24,298 nt of DNA from JBBDSV01 sp040904785 (lineage in GTDB: Bacteria > Actinomycetota > Nitriliruptoria > Nitriliruptorales > Nitriliruptoraceae). The DNA lies in the NCBI GenBank assembly GCA_040904785.1, contig JBBDSV010000073.1:1-24298 (forward strand). The letters are read 5' to 3'. Within the stretch, counting starts at the first letter, position 1, and every line of letters starts with the position of its first letter. The notes beneath the pieces were generated by a model. That model had not been told where the DNA came from. It saw only the letters and a program-made list of their open reading frames with translations, and did no database searches. Position numbers and translations under genes: made by a program. Below are positions 15,872 to 23,785 of the stretch, piece after piece.

Positions 15872-17401
15872 ATGCCATCGACTGTGACGTCGCCACCGAC
15901 GACGATCGTGCTGTCCGCGCTGGCCGCAGACACCGCCGGAGGTCCGAGCCCGGCGCTGTTGCGGCTCGACGCCCACGCAACCGTGCTCAGCCGGCTCGCC
16001 GACCAGTGCCGCCACCACGGCGACGTCGTCGTGCTCGCGCGCTCCGCCGACGTGGAGGCATGCCGCGCGACGGTGGGCGTGCCCGTCGTCGGCGTCGACG
16101 ACACCGTGGCCGCGGTCCGCTGGCTTGCCGCAGATGCGATCGACCCGCACCACGAGATCGTCGTGCTCGACGCGTCGACGGTCACGCTCGATCTCGGGAT
16201 CGCCATGATCGCCGACGGTGCGGCGGCGGGAAACCGGCTCGTGATCCGACCGCTGGATGCGCGCGGGGCACCGGTTCGCTGCGCCCGCCAGCGGGTGGTC
16301 GCCGCGGGATCGGCCGGCCACCGGCTGCAGCGCGCCAGTCATCGCGGCGGAGGGGCGCTGCGGATCGCCGCGTCAGACCGTGCCATGCTCGGCGAGACGT
16401 CCGACGCGCTGGACCAGATGCCGTCCGCACGAGGCGACGGCGTCGCGGCATCGGATGTGACCGCGTGGCTGACCGTCGCACTGGTCCGCGCGGGTGTGCG
16501 CGTTCGACCCGTGCCGCTGCCTGCCGGCATGGTGTGGCACCGTGTGCGGGATGCCGCCGATGTTGCCGAGGCCGCGGCACACCTGCAGTCGACCGACGCC
16601 GAGGCCGTGCGGCTGACGGGGGCGGTCAAGGCACAGGACGGGTTCTTCACCACGTTCTTCGTCAGTCCCTACTCGCGCTTCATTGCCCGGTGGGCCGCCC
16701 GGCGAGGATGGAGCCCGGATCAGGTCACCGCGGTGTCGATGGCTACCGGGGTCGCCGCCGCTGCCGCATTCGCCGTCGGGAGCCGTCCGGCGATGGTCGC
16801 CGGCGCGCTGCTGCTGCAGGTGGCCTTCATGCTCGACTGTGTCGACGGCCAGCTGGCGCGGTACGCGCGGCTGGTCACGCCGCTGGGTGCCTGGCTCGAC
16901 TCGGTGTTCGACCGGGGCAAGGAATATGTCGCCTACGCCGGTCTGGCGATCGGCGGCATCCGGGCTGGTGACGACGCGTCGTTGTGGGTGCTCGCCGCTG
17001 CGGCGCTGGCGCTGCAGACCGTGCGCCACACGATTGATTTCGGCTACGGCGTGCATCAGGACCGTGCGCTGGCCAACGCGCAACACGCGCCGTTCACCGA
17101 CGGTGAGGAGCCTGAACCGGGATTCTGGGACCGTGCCGCGACCGACCCGGTCGGTGCGTCACCGGTGCGTGCAGGCGGAATCGCTGCACGGATCGTGACC
17201 GCGTTGCGGCACGCCGAGCGGATCGCGCCGGTCAAATGGGCCAAGCGCATCGTGCCGCTGCCCATCGGGGAGCGGTTCGCGCTCATCTCGATCGTCGCCG
17301 CGGTCGCGTCGCCGCGGGCCGTCTTCGTCGCCCTGCTCGCCTGGGGTGGCACCGCTGCGGCATACACGTTCGGCGGCCGATTCGTGCGGTCGTGGACATG
17401 A
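15872..17401 (+). CDS. Two-domain membrane protein: degenerate nucleotidyltransferase-like region plus CDP-alcohol phosphatidyltransferase (DUF5941-type architecture)
   Basis: 509 aa. Residues 1-250 form a soluble alpha/beta region (TIVLSALAADTAGG; HEIVVLDASTVTLDLG) without any LAAGxGxRL motif. After VKAQDGFFTTFFVSPYSRFIA comes a membrane domain with an intact CDP-alcohol phosphatidyltransferase motif: D322, D325, G326, A329, R330, G339, D343 and D347. About six helices follow, with a loop (ANAQHAPFTDGEEPEPGFWDRA) before the last ones. The arrangement resembles bifunctional IPCT/DIPPS enzymes of inositol-phosphate synthesis and the actinobacterial DUF5941 proteins. The separate active cytidylyltransferase at 17787 may substitute for the degenerate N-terminus. 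The start ATG has no strong ribosome site; GTG 15884 is an alternative. The stop overlaps the next ATG (ATGA). Confidence 0.75.
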   Translation: MPSTVTSPPTTIVLSALAADTAGGPSPALLRLDAHATVLSRLADQCRHHGDVVVLARSADVEACRATVGVPVVGVDDTVAAVRWLAADAIDPHHEIVVLDASTVTLDLGIAMIADGAAAGNRLVIRPLDARGAPVRCARQRVVAAGSAGHRLQRASHRGGGALRIAASDRAMLGETSDALDQMPSARGDGVAASDVTAWLTVALVRAGVRVRPVPLPAGMVWHRVRDAADVAEAAAHLQSTDAEAVRLTGAVKAQDGFFTTFFVSPYSRFIARWAARRGWSPDQVTAVSMATGVAAAAAFAVGSRPAMVAGALLLQVAFMLDCVDGQLARYARLVTPLGAWLDSVFDRGKEYVAYAGLAIGGIRAGDDASLWVLAAAALALQTVRHTIDFGYGVHQDRALANAQHAPFTDGEEPEPGFWDRAATDPVGASPVRAGGIAARIVTALRHAERIAPVKWAKRIVPLPIGERFALISIVAAVASPRAVFVALLAWGGTAAAYTFGGRFVRSWT

Positions 17402-17784
17402 GCGCGATGCGTCGGTCGCACGACCGGCTCGGCTGGACGCTGCCGGCGCTGGCCCGCGTCGTCGAGTACGGCGTGGTGCTCGCCGTCGTCGGCGCGTCCC
17501 CGTGGACGTTCGCGCTGCTGGCGACGATCGCCTACCACCACTACGACGCGGTCTACCGACCGCGGACCCGCGGGTCGAACCCGCCGCGATGGCTCGGCTT
17601 CGGCGGGTGGCCGGTCCGGGCAGGCCTGCTGGCCATCGCCGGCTTCGTCGGGCTTGCGATTCCTGTCGCGGTGGTGATGACGTGCGTGCTCGCGACGGTC
17701 TATGTGACCGAGACCATCGTCGACATCCGCCGCGACGTGCGGGTGCGCGGCACGGCGGATGCCGCCGACATCGAGCAGGAGTGA
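17398..17784 (+). CDS. Small membrane protein, probably the detached C-terminal DUF5941-like domain
   Basis: 128 aa. Three hydrophobic stretches (about 16-45, 73-90, 92-108) surround a conserved-looking segment FALLATIAYHHYDAVYRPRTRG. From memory, similar HHYDxVYR segments occur at the C-terminus of DUF5941 proteins, where they are joined to the CDP-alcohol phosphatidyltransferase domain. Here the two parts are separate genes overlapping by 4 nt (ATGA), which implies coupled translation and a shared complex. The function is unknown. Next gene starts 2 nt after the stop. Confidence 0.65.
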   Translation: MSAMRRSHDRLGWTLPALARVVEYGVVLAVVGASPWTFALLATIAYHHYDAVYRPRTRGSNPPRWLGFGGWPVRAGLLAIAGFVGLAIPVAVVMTCVLATVYVTETIVDIRRDVRVRGTADAADIEQE

Positions 17785-17786
17785 CC

Positions 17787-18530
17787 ATGAACGGCATCGT
17801 GCTGGCCGCCGGGGGAGGGACCCGGCTGCGTCCGTTGACCGACGCGGTTCCCAAGACGCTGCTTGAGGTCACGGCCGACGGTCTCAGCGTCCTCGAATTG
17901 GCCGTCGCCAATCTCGCTGCGGTCGGTGTTGACGAGATCACCGTCGTCTCCGGCCACGCGCGGGAGGCGATCGCCGCGGTCGTGCCGACGTTCGCCGCGC
18001 GCTACGCGGTGGCGATCCACGAGCGATTCAACGACCGCTACGCCACCTGGAACAACGCCTACTCGGCGTGGCTCGTGCGAGACGTGTTCGCGCAAGGGGC
18101 CATCCTCGTCAACGGCGACACCGTCCACCCGGTCGACGTCGAACGGCGGCTGCTCGCCGCGCGCGGCGCGGCAGATGTGCTCATCGCCGTCGACGACGAC
18201 AAGACGCTCGGCGACGAGGAGATGAAGGTGTCGCTCGTCGACGGGCGGCTGCAGCGCATCAGTAAGCGGCTGACGCCGGCGGACGCCGACGGGGAGTACA
18301 TCGGCGTGACGCTGATCGAGCCGGCGGCCGCTTCGGGTCTCGCCGACGCGCTCGCAGCGATTGTCGACGAGGACCCATCCCAATGGTACGAGGACGGCTT
18401 CCAGCGCTACGTCGATACGGACGGGACAATCGCTGCGGTACCGATCGGCGCCGGTGTCGACTGGATCGAGATCGACGACCATGACGACCTCGCCCGCGCA
18501 CGCACGCTCGAGGTCGTTCGGCCGGGATAG
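17787..18530 (+). CDS. CTP:alcohol-phosphate cytidylyltransferase-like nucleotidyltransferase
   Basis: 247 aa. The NTP-transferase signature LAAGGGTRLRPLT (6-18) with the PKTLLEV lysine (22-23 region), the RYATWNNAYSAWLVRD segment and the metal-site ILVNGDTV are those of LicC-type choline-phosphate/polyol-phosphate cytidylyltransferases; the C-terminal WIEIDDHDDLARA closes the fold. It would make a CDP-alcohol from CTP and an alcohol phosphate, probably the product of the dehydrogenase at 4303, though a sugar-1-phosphate substrate cannot be excluded. The ATG has AGGAG at 5-nt spacing. It forms an operon with the phosphatidyltransferase and small membrane protein upstream. Confidence 0.85.
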   Translation: MNGIVLAAGGGTRLRPLTDAVPKTLLEVTADGLSVLELAVANLAAVGVDEITVVSGHAREAIAAVVPTFAARYAVAIHERFNDRYATWNNAYSAWLVRDVFAQGAILVNGDTVHPVDVERRLLAARGAADVLIAVDDDKTLGDEEMKVSLVDGRLQRISKRLTPADADGEYIGVTLIEPAAASGLADALAAIVDEDPSQWYEDGFQRYVDTDGTIAAVPIGAGVDWIEIDDHDDLARARTLEVVRPG

Positions 18531-18536
18531 GCCCGT

Positions 18537-18550
18537 CATGTGCGCACATG
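18537..18550. promoter_or_regulatory. Perfect 14-bp palindrome, possible operator
   Basis: CATGTGCGCACATG is a perfect palindrome. It lies 7 nt after the cytidylyltransferase stop and 46 nt before the TATGAT -10 box of the next operon. The position and symmetry suggest a homodimeric regulator site for the MmgE/PrpD-oxidoreductase operon; no regulator gene is in the window. Confidence 0.4.
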
Positions 18551-18595
18551 CGTCGCCACGTCGCGCCGGCCTGCCGGACACCTCTGATGAGCGGT

Positions 18596-18601
18596 TATGA
18601 T
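18596..18601 (+). promoter_or_regulatory. -10 box TATGAT of the MmgE/PrpD-oxidoreductase operon
   Basis: TATGAT differs from TATAAT by one base. Initiation near 18608 would give a leader of about 30 nt with GGAG 7 nt before the ATG at 18638. The -35 region (around 18573-18579, CCGGAC) is poor, consistent with an activated or non-housekeeping promoter. Confidence 0.45.
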
Positions 18602-18637
18602 TCGCGGGATTCTGCTCGAACCACCTGGAGACAGCGC

Positions 18638-20239
18638 ATGTCGGTCAATCCTGGAGAAGTGCTCGGCGCATTCGTCGCGGATCTGACGTATGACGATCTG
18701 CCGGAACGTGTGCGCGAGCGGGTCACGGCCATCCTGCTCGACACCGTCGCTTCCGCCGTTGCCGGTCGGCACGGAGACGAGACGGCGCAGATCCAGGCGT
18801 TGGCGCGCAACGTCGCCGGTTCGGGGCAGAGCACGGTGCTCGGTTCGTCGACGAAGCTCGCGCCCGCGGGTGCCGCGCTCGTCAACGGCTATCAGGTCAC
18901 GGCGGTGACCGTCTGCGACGTCTTCCGGCACGCCCTGTGCCATGTCACGCCGCAGGCCGTGCCCCCGGCACTGGCCGTCGCCGAAGAGCGCGACGTCACC
19001 GGCAAGCAGCTGATCGCCGGGGTCGCCGCCGGCCTCGAGACGACCGTGCGGATCGGCTACGGCATCCACTACGAGGCGTTCCGCAAGCGTGGCTGGCACT
19101 CGCCCGGGGTCATCGGGCCGTTCGGTGGCGCCGCTGCAGCCGGCAACATCATGGGTCTCGACGCGATGCAGATGCGCAACGCGTTCGGTCTCGCCGGTAG
19201 CCAGGCCGCTGGCACCTTCGCGCACTGGGGGACGCCGACGATCAAGTTCCACCAGTCGCGCGGATCGCTGTCGGGCCTGTTGGCCGCCAATCTCGCTGAG
19301 CAGGACTTCCTGTCTGCTGCGGACATCATCAACAACGAGGACGGCGGCCTGTTCCACGCCTACTCGGACGGCGGCGATCCCGCCCGGGTCGTGGACAAGC
19401 TCGGGGAACAGTGGGATCTCGAGGTCATTGCGCTGCGCCGCTGGCCGGCCGCCAGTTCCATTCAGGTGATGATCACCGCGCTGTTCGCGCTGGTCGAATC
19501 GGGCAGGTTCGAGGTCGACGACGTCGAACACGTCGATGTCGAGTTGTCGGAGACGGTCTACAAGCTGCACGGCTCACTGCCGTGGGACACGAAGTTCTCG
19601 GCGCAGCTGTCGGCGCCGTACCTGACGTCGGTCATCCTGCACGACAAGGCCTGCTGGCTGGACCAGTTCCAGCCGGAACGGATCTCCAAGGACGACGTCG
19701 GCACGTTCGCTCGCAACAAGGTGAACGTGTCGGCTGCGGCCGACCTTGCGGGCACGGCGAGCCGCATCACCGTTACGTTGACGGATGGCACCGTCATTGC
19801 CGACGAACGGGCGATCGCCAAGGGCGACCCGGAGGACTTCCCGACGCTCGACGAGATCGTGGGCAAGTTCCGCGAAGCGTCACGTGGCTTGATCACCGAC
19901 GACAAGGTCGAGCAGGCGATTACGGGGTTCACCGACATCGAGAACGTGGATTCCGTCGCGCAGCTGCTGACCTCAGTGGTGGGCAACGACGCTTGTTGGT
20001 GTGCTGACGCCAACCGCCACCGCGGCCTGATCGCGCTGCCGGCGGGTGGCCGGCAGCCGTTGGTGGTGGCGAGGAGCGTGGAGGATGGTCAGCACGTTTG
20101 TTCAGGCCGAGTCGGTCGACGCTGTCTGTGCAGCGCTCGCCGAGGACCCGGACGAAACCAAGGTCATTGCGGGGGGCACCGCACTGGTGCTGATGATGCG
20201 CCAGGGACTCGTCGACCCGGCGCGGCTCGTCAGCCTTGA
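18638..20239 (+). CDS. MmgE/PrpD family protein (C-terminal tail suspect: probable frameshift)
   Basis: 533 aa as it stands. Residues 1-450 are a complete MmgE/PrpD protein (2-methylcitrate dehydratase, cis-aconitate decarboxylase and related isomerases/dehydratases). The all-helical first domain has TVASAVAGRHGDETAQ, STKLAPAGAALVNG, and GWHSPGVIGPFGGAAAAGNIMGLD, followed by the second domain (KFSAQLSAPYLTSVILHDK). The family usually ends near residue 450. Here the frame continues about 85 residues as Arg/Gly/Cys-rich, noise-like sequence and overlaps the next gene by 155 nt. Shifting by one base near 19,980-20,000 would end the protein at TGA 20028-20030, 54 nt before the next ATG. The start ATG has GGAG at 7 nt. 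Substrate unknown; the operon suggests catabolism of an organic acid or heterocycle. Confidence 0.85.
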   Translation: MSVNPGEVLGAFVADLTYDDLPERVRERVTAILLDTVASAVAGRHGDETAQIQALARNVAGSGQSTVLGSSTKLAPAGAALVNGYQVTAVTVCDVFRHALCHVTPQAVPPALAVAEERDVTGKQLIAGVAAGLETTVRIGYGIHYEAFRKRGWHSPGVIGPFGGAAAAGNIMGLDAMQMRNAFGLAGSQAAGTFAHWGTPTIKFHQSRGSLSGLLAANLAEQDFLSAADIINNEDGGLFHAYSDGGDPARVVDKLGEQWDLEVIALRRWPAASSIQVMITALFALVESGRFEVDDVEHVDVELSETVYKLHGSLPWDTKFSAQLSAPYLTSVILHDKACWLDQFQPERISKDDVGTFARNKVNVSAAADLAGTASRITVTLTDGTVIADERAIAKGDPEDFPTLDEIVGKFREASRGLITDDKVEQAITGFTDIENVDSVAQLLTSVVGNDACWCADANRHRGLIALPAGGRQPLVVARSVEDGQHVCSGRVGRRCLCSARRGPGRNQGHCGGHRTGADDAPGTRRPGAARQP

Positions 20240-20954
20240 GCGTCTCGATGCATTGCGCGGCGTCTCGCTTGACGACAACACCCTCGTGCTCGGCGCGTGC
20301 ACGTCGCTGACCGATGTCGCCGCTGACGACCAGGTGCTGCAGCGCGCACCGAGTCTCGCGTACGCGTGTCAGCGTGTCGGCAACGTCCGGGTGCGCAATC
20401 GTGCGACGATTGCCGGCAATGTCGCCGAAGCCGACTACGCCTCCGACCCGCCGGCGGTGCTCATCACGCTCGACGCCGAGTGTGTCATCCAGGGGCCGGG
20501 CGGCGAACGGCGCGCTCCGGTGCGTGAGGTCATCACCGGGTTCTACGAGACCAGTCTCGCCGAGGGCGAGGTCATCACGGCGGTGCGCGTGCCGACGTGG
20601 CCGTCGGCCAGCACCTACCACAAGTACATTTCGCGCTCGTCGGAGGACCGTCCCTGTGTCGGCGTCGCCGCGGCCGCACGGTTCGCCGGCGACGAGATCG
20701 CTCGTTTGACCGTGACGGTGGGTGCGACCGCCGAACTGCCGCAACGATTCGACGACGTCACCGACGCCGTGCACGGTGGTGTCCTCGACGCGGACACGCG
20801 TGCCCAGGTCGCCGCGGCCTACGCCGAACGGATCGAACCGATCAGCGACGCGCGCGGCTCAGCCTGGTATCGCACCCGCATGGTCGAGGTGTTCGTTCGC
20901 CGGGCACTCGAGGATCTGGCCCACGCACACGGCGTCGCGGGGGGTGTGCGATGA
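20085..20954 (+). CDS. FAD-binding subunit of xanthine oxidase/CO-dehydrogenase-family oxidoreductase (CoxM/CutM type)
   Basis: 289 aa. Two FAD-contacting motifs are visible: VIAGGTALVLMMRQG (28-41) and ATIAGNVAEADYASDPPAVL (107-126). The C-terminal CO_deh_flav_C-type domain contains DRPCVGVAAAARF and ends at a helix with AWYRTRMVEVFVRRAL. It passes electrons from the iron-sulphur subunit to quinone, NAD or another acceptor. The ATG has AGGAG about 9 nt upstream (and GGAGG directly adjacent). It overlaps the large-subunit gene by 4 nt (ATGA). Gene order is medium-large-small, as in coxMLS-like operons. Confidence 0.9.
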   Translation: MVSTFVQAESVDAVCAALAEDPDETKVIAGGTALVLMMRQGLVDPARLVSLERLDALRGVSLDDNTLVLGACTSLTDVAADDQVLQRAPSLAYACQRVGNVRVRNRATIAGNVAEADYASDPPAVLITLDAECVIQGPGGERRAPVREVITGFYETSLAEGEVITAVRVPTWPSASTYHKYISRSSEDRPCVGVAAAARFAGDEIARLTVTVGATAELPQRFDDVTDAVHGGVLDADTRAQVAAAYAERIEPISDARGSAWYRTRMVEVFVRRALEDLAHAHGVAGGVR

Positions 20955-23224
20955 CCGTCAACCCGATCGGGCTCGACTACCCCATGAAGGATGCGCGTGA
21001 CCGCGTCGTGGGCACCATGCGGTTCACGATCGACCACGAGGTCGAGGGCATGGCCCATGCCCGGGTGGTGCGGTCCATGGTTCCGCACGGCACGATCACC
21101 AGCATCGACACGGCCGAGGCGGCGGCGATGCCCGGGGTGATCGCCGTCGTTACCGGCGCCGACCTCGCGGCCGACGACCGCATCGCGTCACCCTTCTTCG
21201 GGATCGGCCGCAAGGACCAGCCGCCGCTTGCGATCGGCAAGGTCCGCTACGCCGGTGAGCCGGTCGCGGTCGTTGTCGCCGAGACCGAGCGGCAGGCACG
21301 CGCGGCCGCCGAGACGGTCTGGCCCGAGATCGACGAGACTCCGTTCGCCACCGACCACCTCGAGGCCAGCCGGCCGGGCGCACCGGTGGTGCACGATGAC
21401 TGGCCGGACAACGCCTGTGGAGCGTTCCGCCTGCACCGCGGCGATCCGGACGCCGCCTTCGCGACCGCCCATCGCGTCTACGAGATGACCTACACGACGC
21501 CGTCCGCCAACCCGGTTCCGCTCGAACCCCATGTCGGCGTCGCCCACTGGGAGGACGGTCGGCTGACGATGTGGTCGTCGACCCAGTGGCCGCACGTCGT
21601 CCGAAACGAGCTGGCGAACATCTTCGGGCTCGAACGCGAGGCCGTACGGGTGATCGCATTTCCGCTCGGCGGCGGATTCGGTGCCAAGGGCCAGGTCAAG
21701 ATGGAGCCATTGATCGCGTGTGCAGCGCTGGTGGCCGGTCGTCCGGTGCGGCTGCAACTCGATCGTGACGAAGTGTTCTTCACCGTCGCAAAGCATGCGG
21801 CGACGATGCGGTTCCGGACCGGTGTCGACGCCGACGGGCAGATGATCGCCCGCGAGATCGAGCTCCACTACGACGCCGGCGCGTACGCGAACACCACCCC
21901 GGGTGGCATGGGAAATGCGGTCGTGCGCTCACCCGGGCCCTACCGTTCGCCGAACATCCACATCACCGCCAACGGCTGGTACACGAACACCGTGCCCACG
22001 GGCAGCTACCGCGGTGCGTTGACGACCCAGGTCGCCTTCGCCTACGAATCCCACCTCGACGAGATCGCCCACGACCTGGGCATCGATCCGGTGGAGCTGC
22101 GCCGGCGCAACCTGTTGCACGACGGCGACGAGTACGCCACCGGCGAGTCGATGCATGACGTCCATTTCGCCGAACTGCTCGACGACGTGGCGAACGCGAT
22201 TGGGTGGGGTGAGTCGGCGGCAGCAGACGGCGATCCGCCCCACATCCGACGGGGTCGCGGCGTGGCGGTCATCCTGAAGAGCACCCCGACGCCGTCACGA
22301 TCCGAGGCCCGGATCGCGTGTCGTGCCGATGGCACGATCACCGCGTACTCGAGCGGCGTCGACATGGGGCAAGGACTGTCGACCACGATCGCGCAGCTGG
22401 CAGCATCCGCCCTCGGTGTCCATCCGGATGTCGTCGACGTCGTCGATCCGGACACCGACATCACGCCGTACGACGCGATGACCGCCGGAAGTCGACTGAC
22501 GCACGCGGCCGGGATCGCGCTCGGGCACGCCGCGACAGATCTGCTCGCCGCACTGGCCGAACTCGCGGCCGATCAGATGGAAGTCGCCGTCGATGACGTC
22601 GAACACGTCGATGGCGCCGTCGTCGTCCGCGGTGCACCGGCGATGCGCACGTCGTGGGGACAGGTGCTTGCCGACGCCGGCGTTGCCGAGCTCGCTCGCG
22701 ATGGGGTGTTCCAATCGGAAGGTGGTGCGTTCGCCGAGCCGATGGACGTCAAGGGGGTTGCCTCAGTCCACTGGCATCAGGGTGCCGTCGCCGCCGAGGT
22801 CGCCGTCGACATCGAGACGGGCAAAGTCACCGTCGAACGTTGCCATGGCGCGGCGTTCGCGGGCCGGGTGGTGAATCCGACTCGGGCCCGCCAGCAGAGC
22901 GAGGGAAGCATCATCATGGGGCTCGGTCCGACGCTGTTCGAGGAGTATCTCCTCGACAACGGACAGTTGGTCAACCCGAACCTGTCGGACTACATGATCC
23001 CCTCGGTCCTCGACGTGCCGGTGGCGCTCACCAGCCACAACATGGAACACGTCGACCGGGCCAACAACGAGATCCACGGGGTGGGGGAGATGACGATTCC
23101 GGCCGTCGCCCCGGCGGTCGCCAACGCCGTGTTCGACGCGGTGGGTGTACGGATCCGCGATCTGCCGTTGCGTGCCGAGCGGGTGCTGCGCGCCCTCGAT
23201 GCCCAGGAGACGACCGATGGCTGA
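20951..23224 (+). CDS. Molybdopterin-binding large subunit, xanthine oxidase family
   Basis: 757 aa. A hammerhead domain (about 15-130, KVRYAGEPVAVVVAETERQARAA) precedes the molybdopterin domains: GGGFGAKGQ (240-247), TGSYRGA (350-356, Arg354), GVDMGQGLSTTIAQLAA and EGSIIMGLGPTLFEE. The catalytic base is Glu713 in GVGEMTIP. The sequence SYRGA in place of AYRCSFR means it lacks the CO-dehydrogenase active-site cysteine, so this is a hydroxylase (aldehyde, purine, nicotinate or similar) and not a CO dehydrogenase. Substrate cannot be assigned. Translation starts inside the FAD gene stop and ends overlapping the small-subunit ATG by 8 nt. No maturation gene such as xdhC/coxF is present in this window. 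Confidence 0.92.
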   Translation: MTVNPIGLDYPMKDARDRVVGTMRFTIDHEVEGMAHARVVRSMVPHGTITSIDTAEAAAMPGVIAVVTGADLAADDRIASPFFGIGRKDQPPLAIGKVRYAGEPVAVVVAETERQARAAAETVWPEIDETPFATDHLEASRPGAPVVHDDWPDNACGAFRLHRGDPDAAFATAHRVYEMTYTTPSANPVPLEPHVGVAHWEDGRLTMWSSTQWPHVVRNELANIFGLEREAVRVIAFPLGGGFGAKGQVKMEPLIACAALVAGRPVRLQLDRDEVFFTVAKHAATMRFRTGVDADGQMIAREIELHYDAGAYANTTPGGMGNAVVRSPGPYRSPNIHITANGWYTNTVPTGSYRGALTTQVAFAYESHLDEIAHDLGIDPVELRRRNLLHDGDEYATGESMHDVHFAELLDDVANAIGWGESAAADGDPPHIRRGRGVAVILKSTPTPSRSEARIACRADGTITAYSSGVDMGQGLSTTIAQLAASALGVHPDVVDVVDPDTDITPYDAMTAGSRLTHAAGIALGHAATDLLAALAELAADQMEVAVDDVEHVDGAVVVRGAPAMRTSWGQVLADAGVAELARDGVFQSEGGAFAEPMDVKGVASVHWHQGAVAAEVAVDIETGKVTVERCHGAAFAGRVVNPTRARQQSEGSIIMGLGPTLFEEYLLDNGQLVNPNLSDYMIPSVLDVPVALTSHNMEHVDRANNEIHGVGEMTIPAVAPAVANAVFDAVGVRIRDLPLRAERVLRALDAQETTDG

Positions 23225-23708
23225 GGCCGAAGAGACCGTCACCGTCACGCTCGACGTCAACGGCGAGTCCCGCGAGGTCGAGATCGTCGCCGACGAGACG
23301 CTTGTCGAGACGCTGCGTCGACGCTTCGGGCTGCGCAGCGTGCGTGCCACCTGCGGCATCGGCATCTGCGGCACCTGCACCGTGCAGCTCGACGGCCTCG
23401 CCGTCAGTTCGTGCTCGCTGCTGACGCAGCAGGTGACCGACGCCGAGATCACGACATCAGAGGGTCTCGCCGACGGCGATGATCTCGCTGCCGTGCAGGA
23501 GGCCTTTCTCGAGCACCGCGCGTACCAGTGTTCCTACTGCATCCCCGGCATGGTCGTCGCCGTCGATGCGTGCATGAAGAACCGTCCGGATGTGACGTTC
23601 GAGGAGCTGCGCGAAGAGCTGGCGGGCAATCTGTGCCGGTGCGGCACCTACCCCCAGATCCTCGAGGCGGCCCGCGACCTCATCTCGGCCCGCAACCAGG
23701 CCGGCTGA
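23217..23708 (+). CDS. [2Fe-2S] small subunit, xanthine oxidase family
   Basis: 163 aa. Plant-type [2Fe-2S] ligands C46, C51, C54 and C66 (CGIGICGTCTVQLDG) and the second-cluster ligands C105, C108 (CSYC), C140 and C142 (CRCG) are all present, in the standard spacing. It shuttles electrons from molybdopterin to FAD. The ATG has AGGAGA at 6-nt spacing within the end of the large-subunit gene. It is the last gene of the operon; a strong hairpin follows 22 nt after the stop. Confidence 0.93.
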   Translation: MAEAEETVTVTLDVNGESREVEIVADETLVETLRRRFGLRSVRATCGIGICGTCTVQLDGLAVSSCSLLTQQVTDAEITTSEGLADGDDLAAVQEAFLEHRAYQCSYCIPGMVVAVDACMKNRPDVTFEELREELAGNLCRCGTYPQILEAARDLISARNQAG

Positions 23709-23730
23709 GTGCCGCGTCGGCCGGCAATGT

Positions 23731-23768
23731 CAACGGCCCCCGGCGTTATGTCGCAGCGGGGGCCGTTG
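23731..23768. terminator. Bidirectional hairpin terminator
   Basis: CAACGGCCCCCG (23731-23742) is exactly complementary to CGGGGGCCGTTG (23757-23768), a 12-bp perfect stem with a 14-nt loop. It lies between two converging genes, 22 nt after one stop and 17 nt from the other. There is no true U-tract, as is common for actinobacterial terminators. Confidence 0.75.
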
Positions 23769-23785
23769 GTTGTGTGCCGCGCCGT

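Noticed and set aside
20951..23708. Carbon monoxide dehydrogenase (coxL form I)
   Set aside because: The active-site loop reads SYRGA with no cysteine of the AYRCSFR motif, so the large subunit is not a CO dehydrogenase despite the coxMLS-like gene order.
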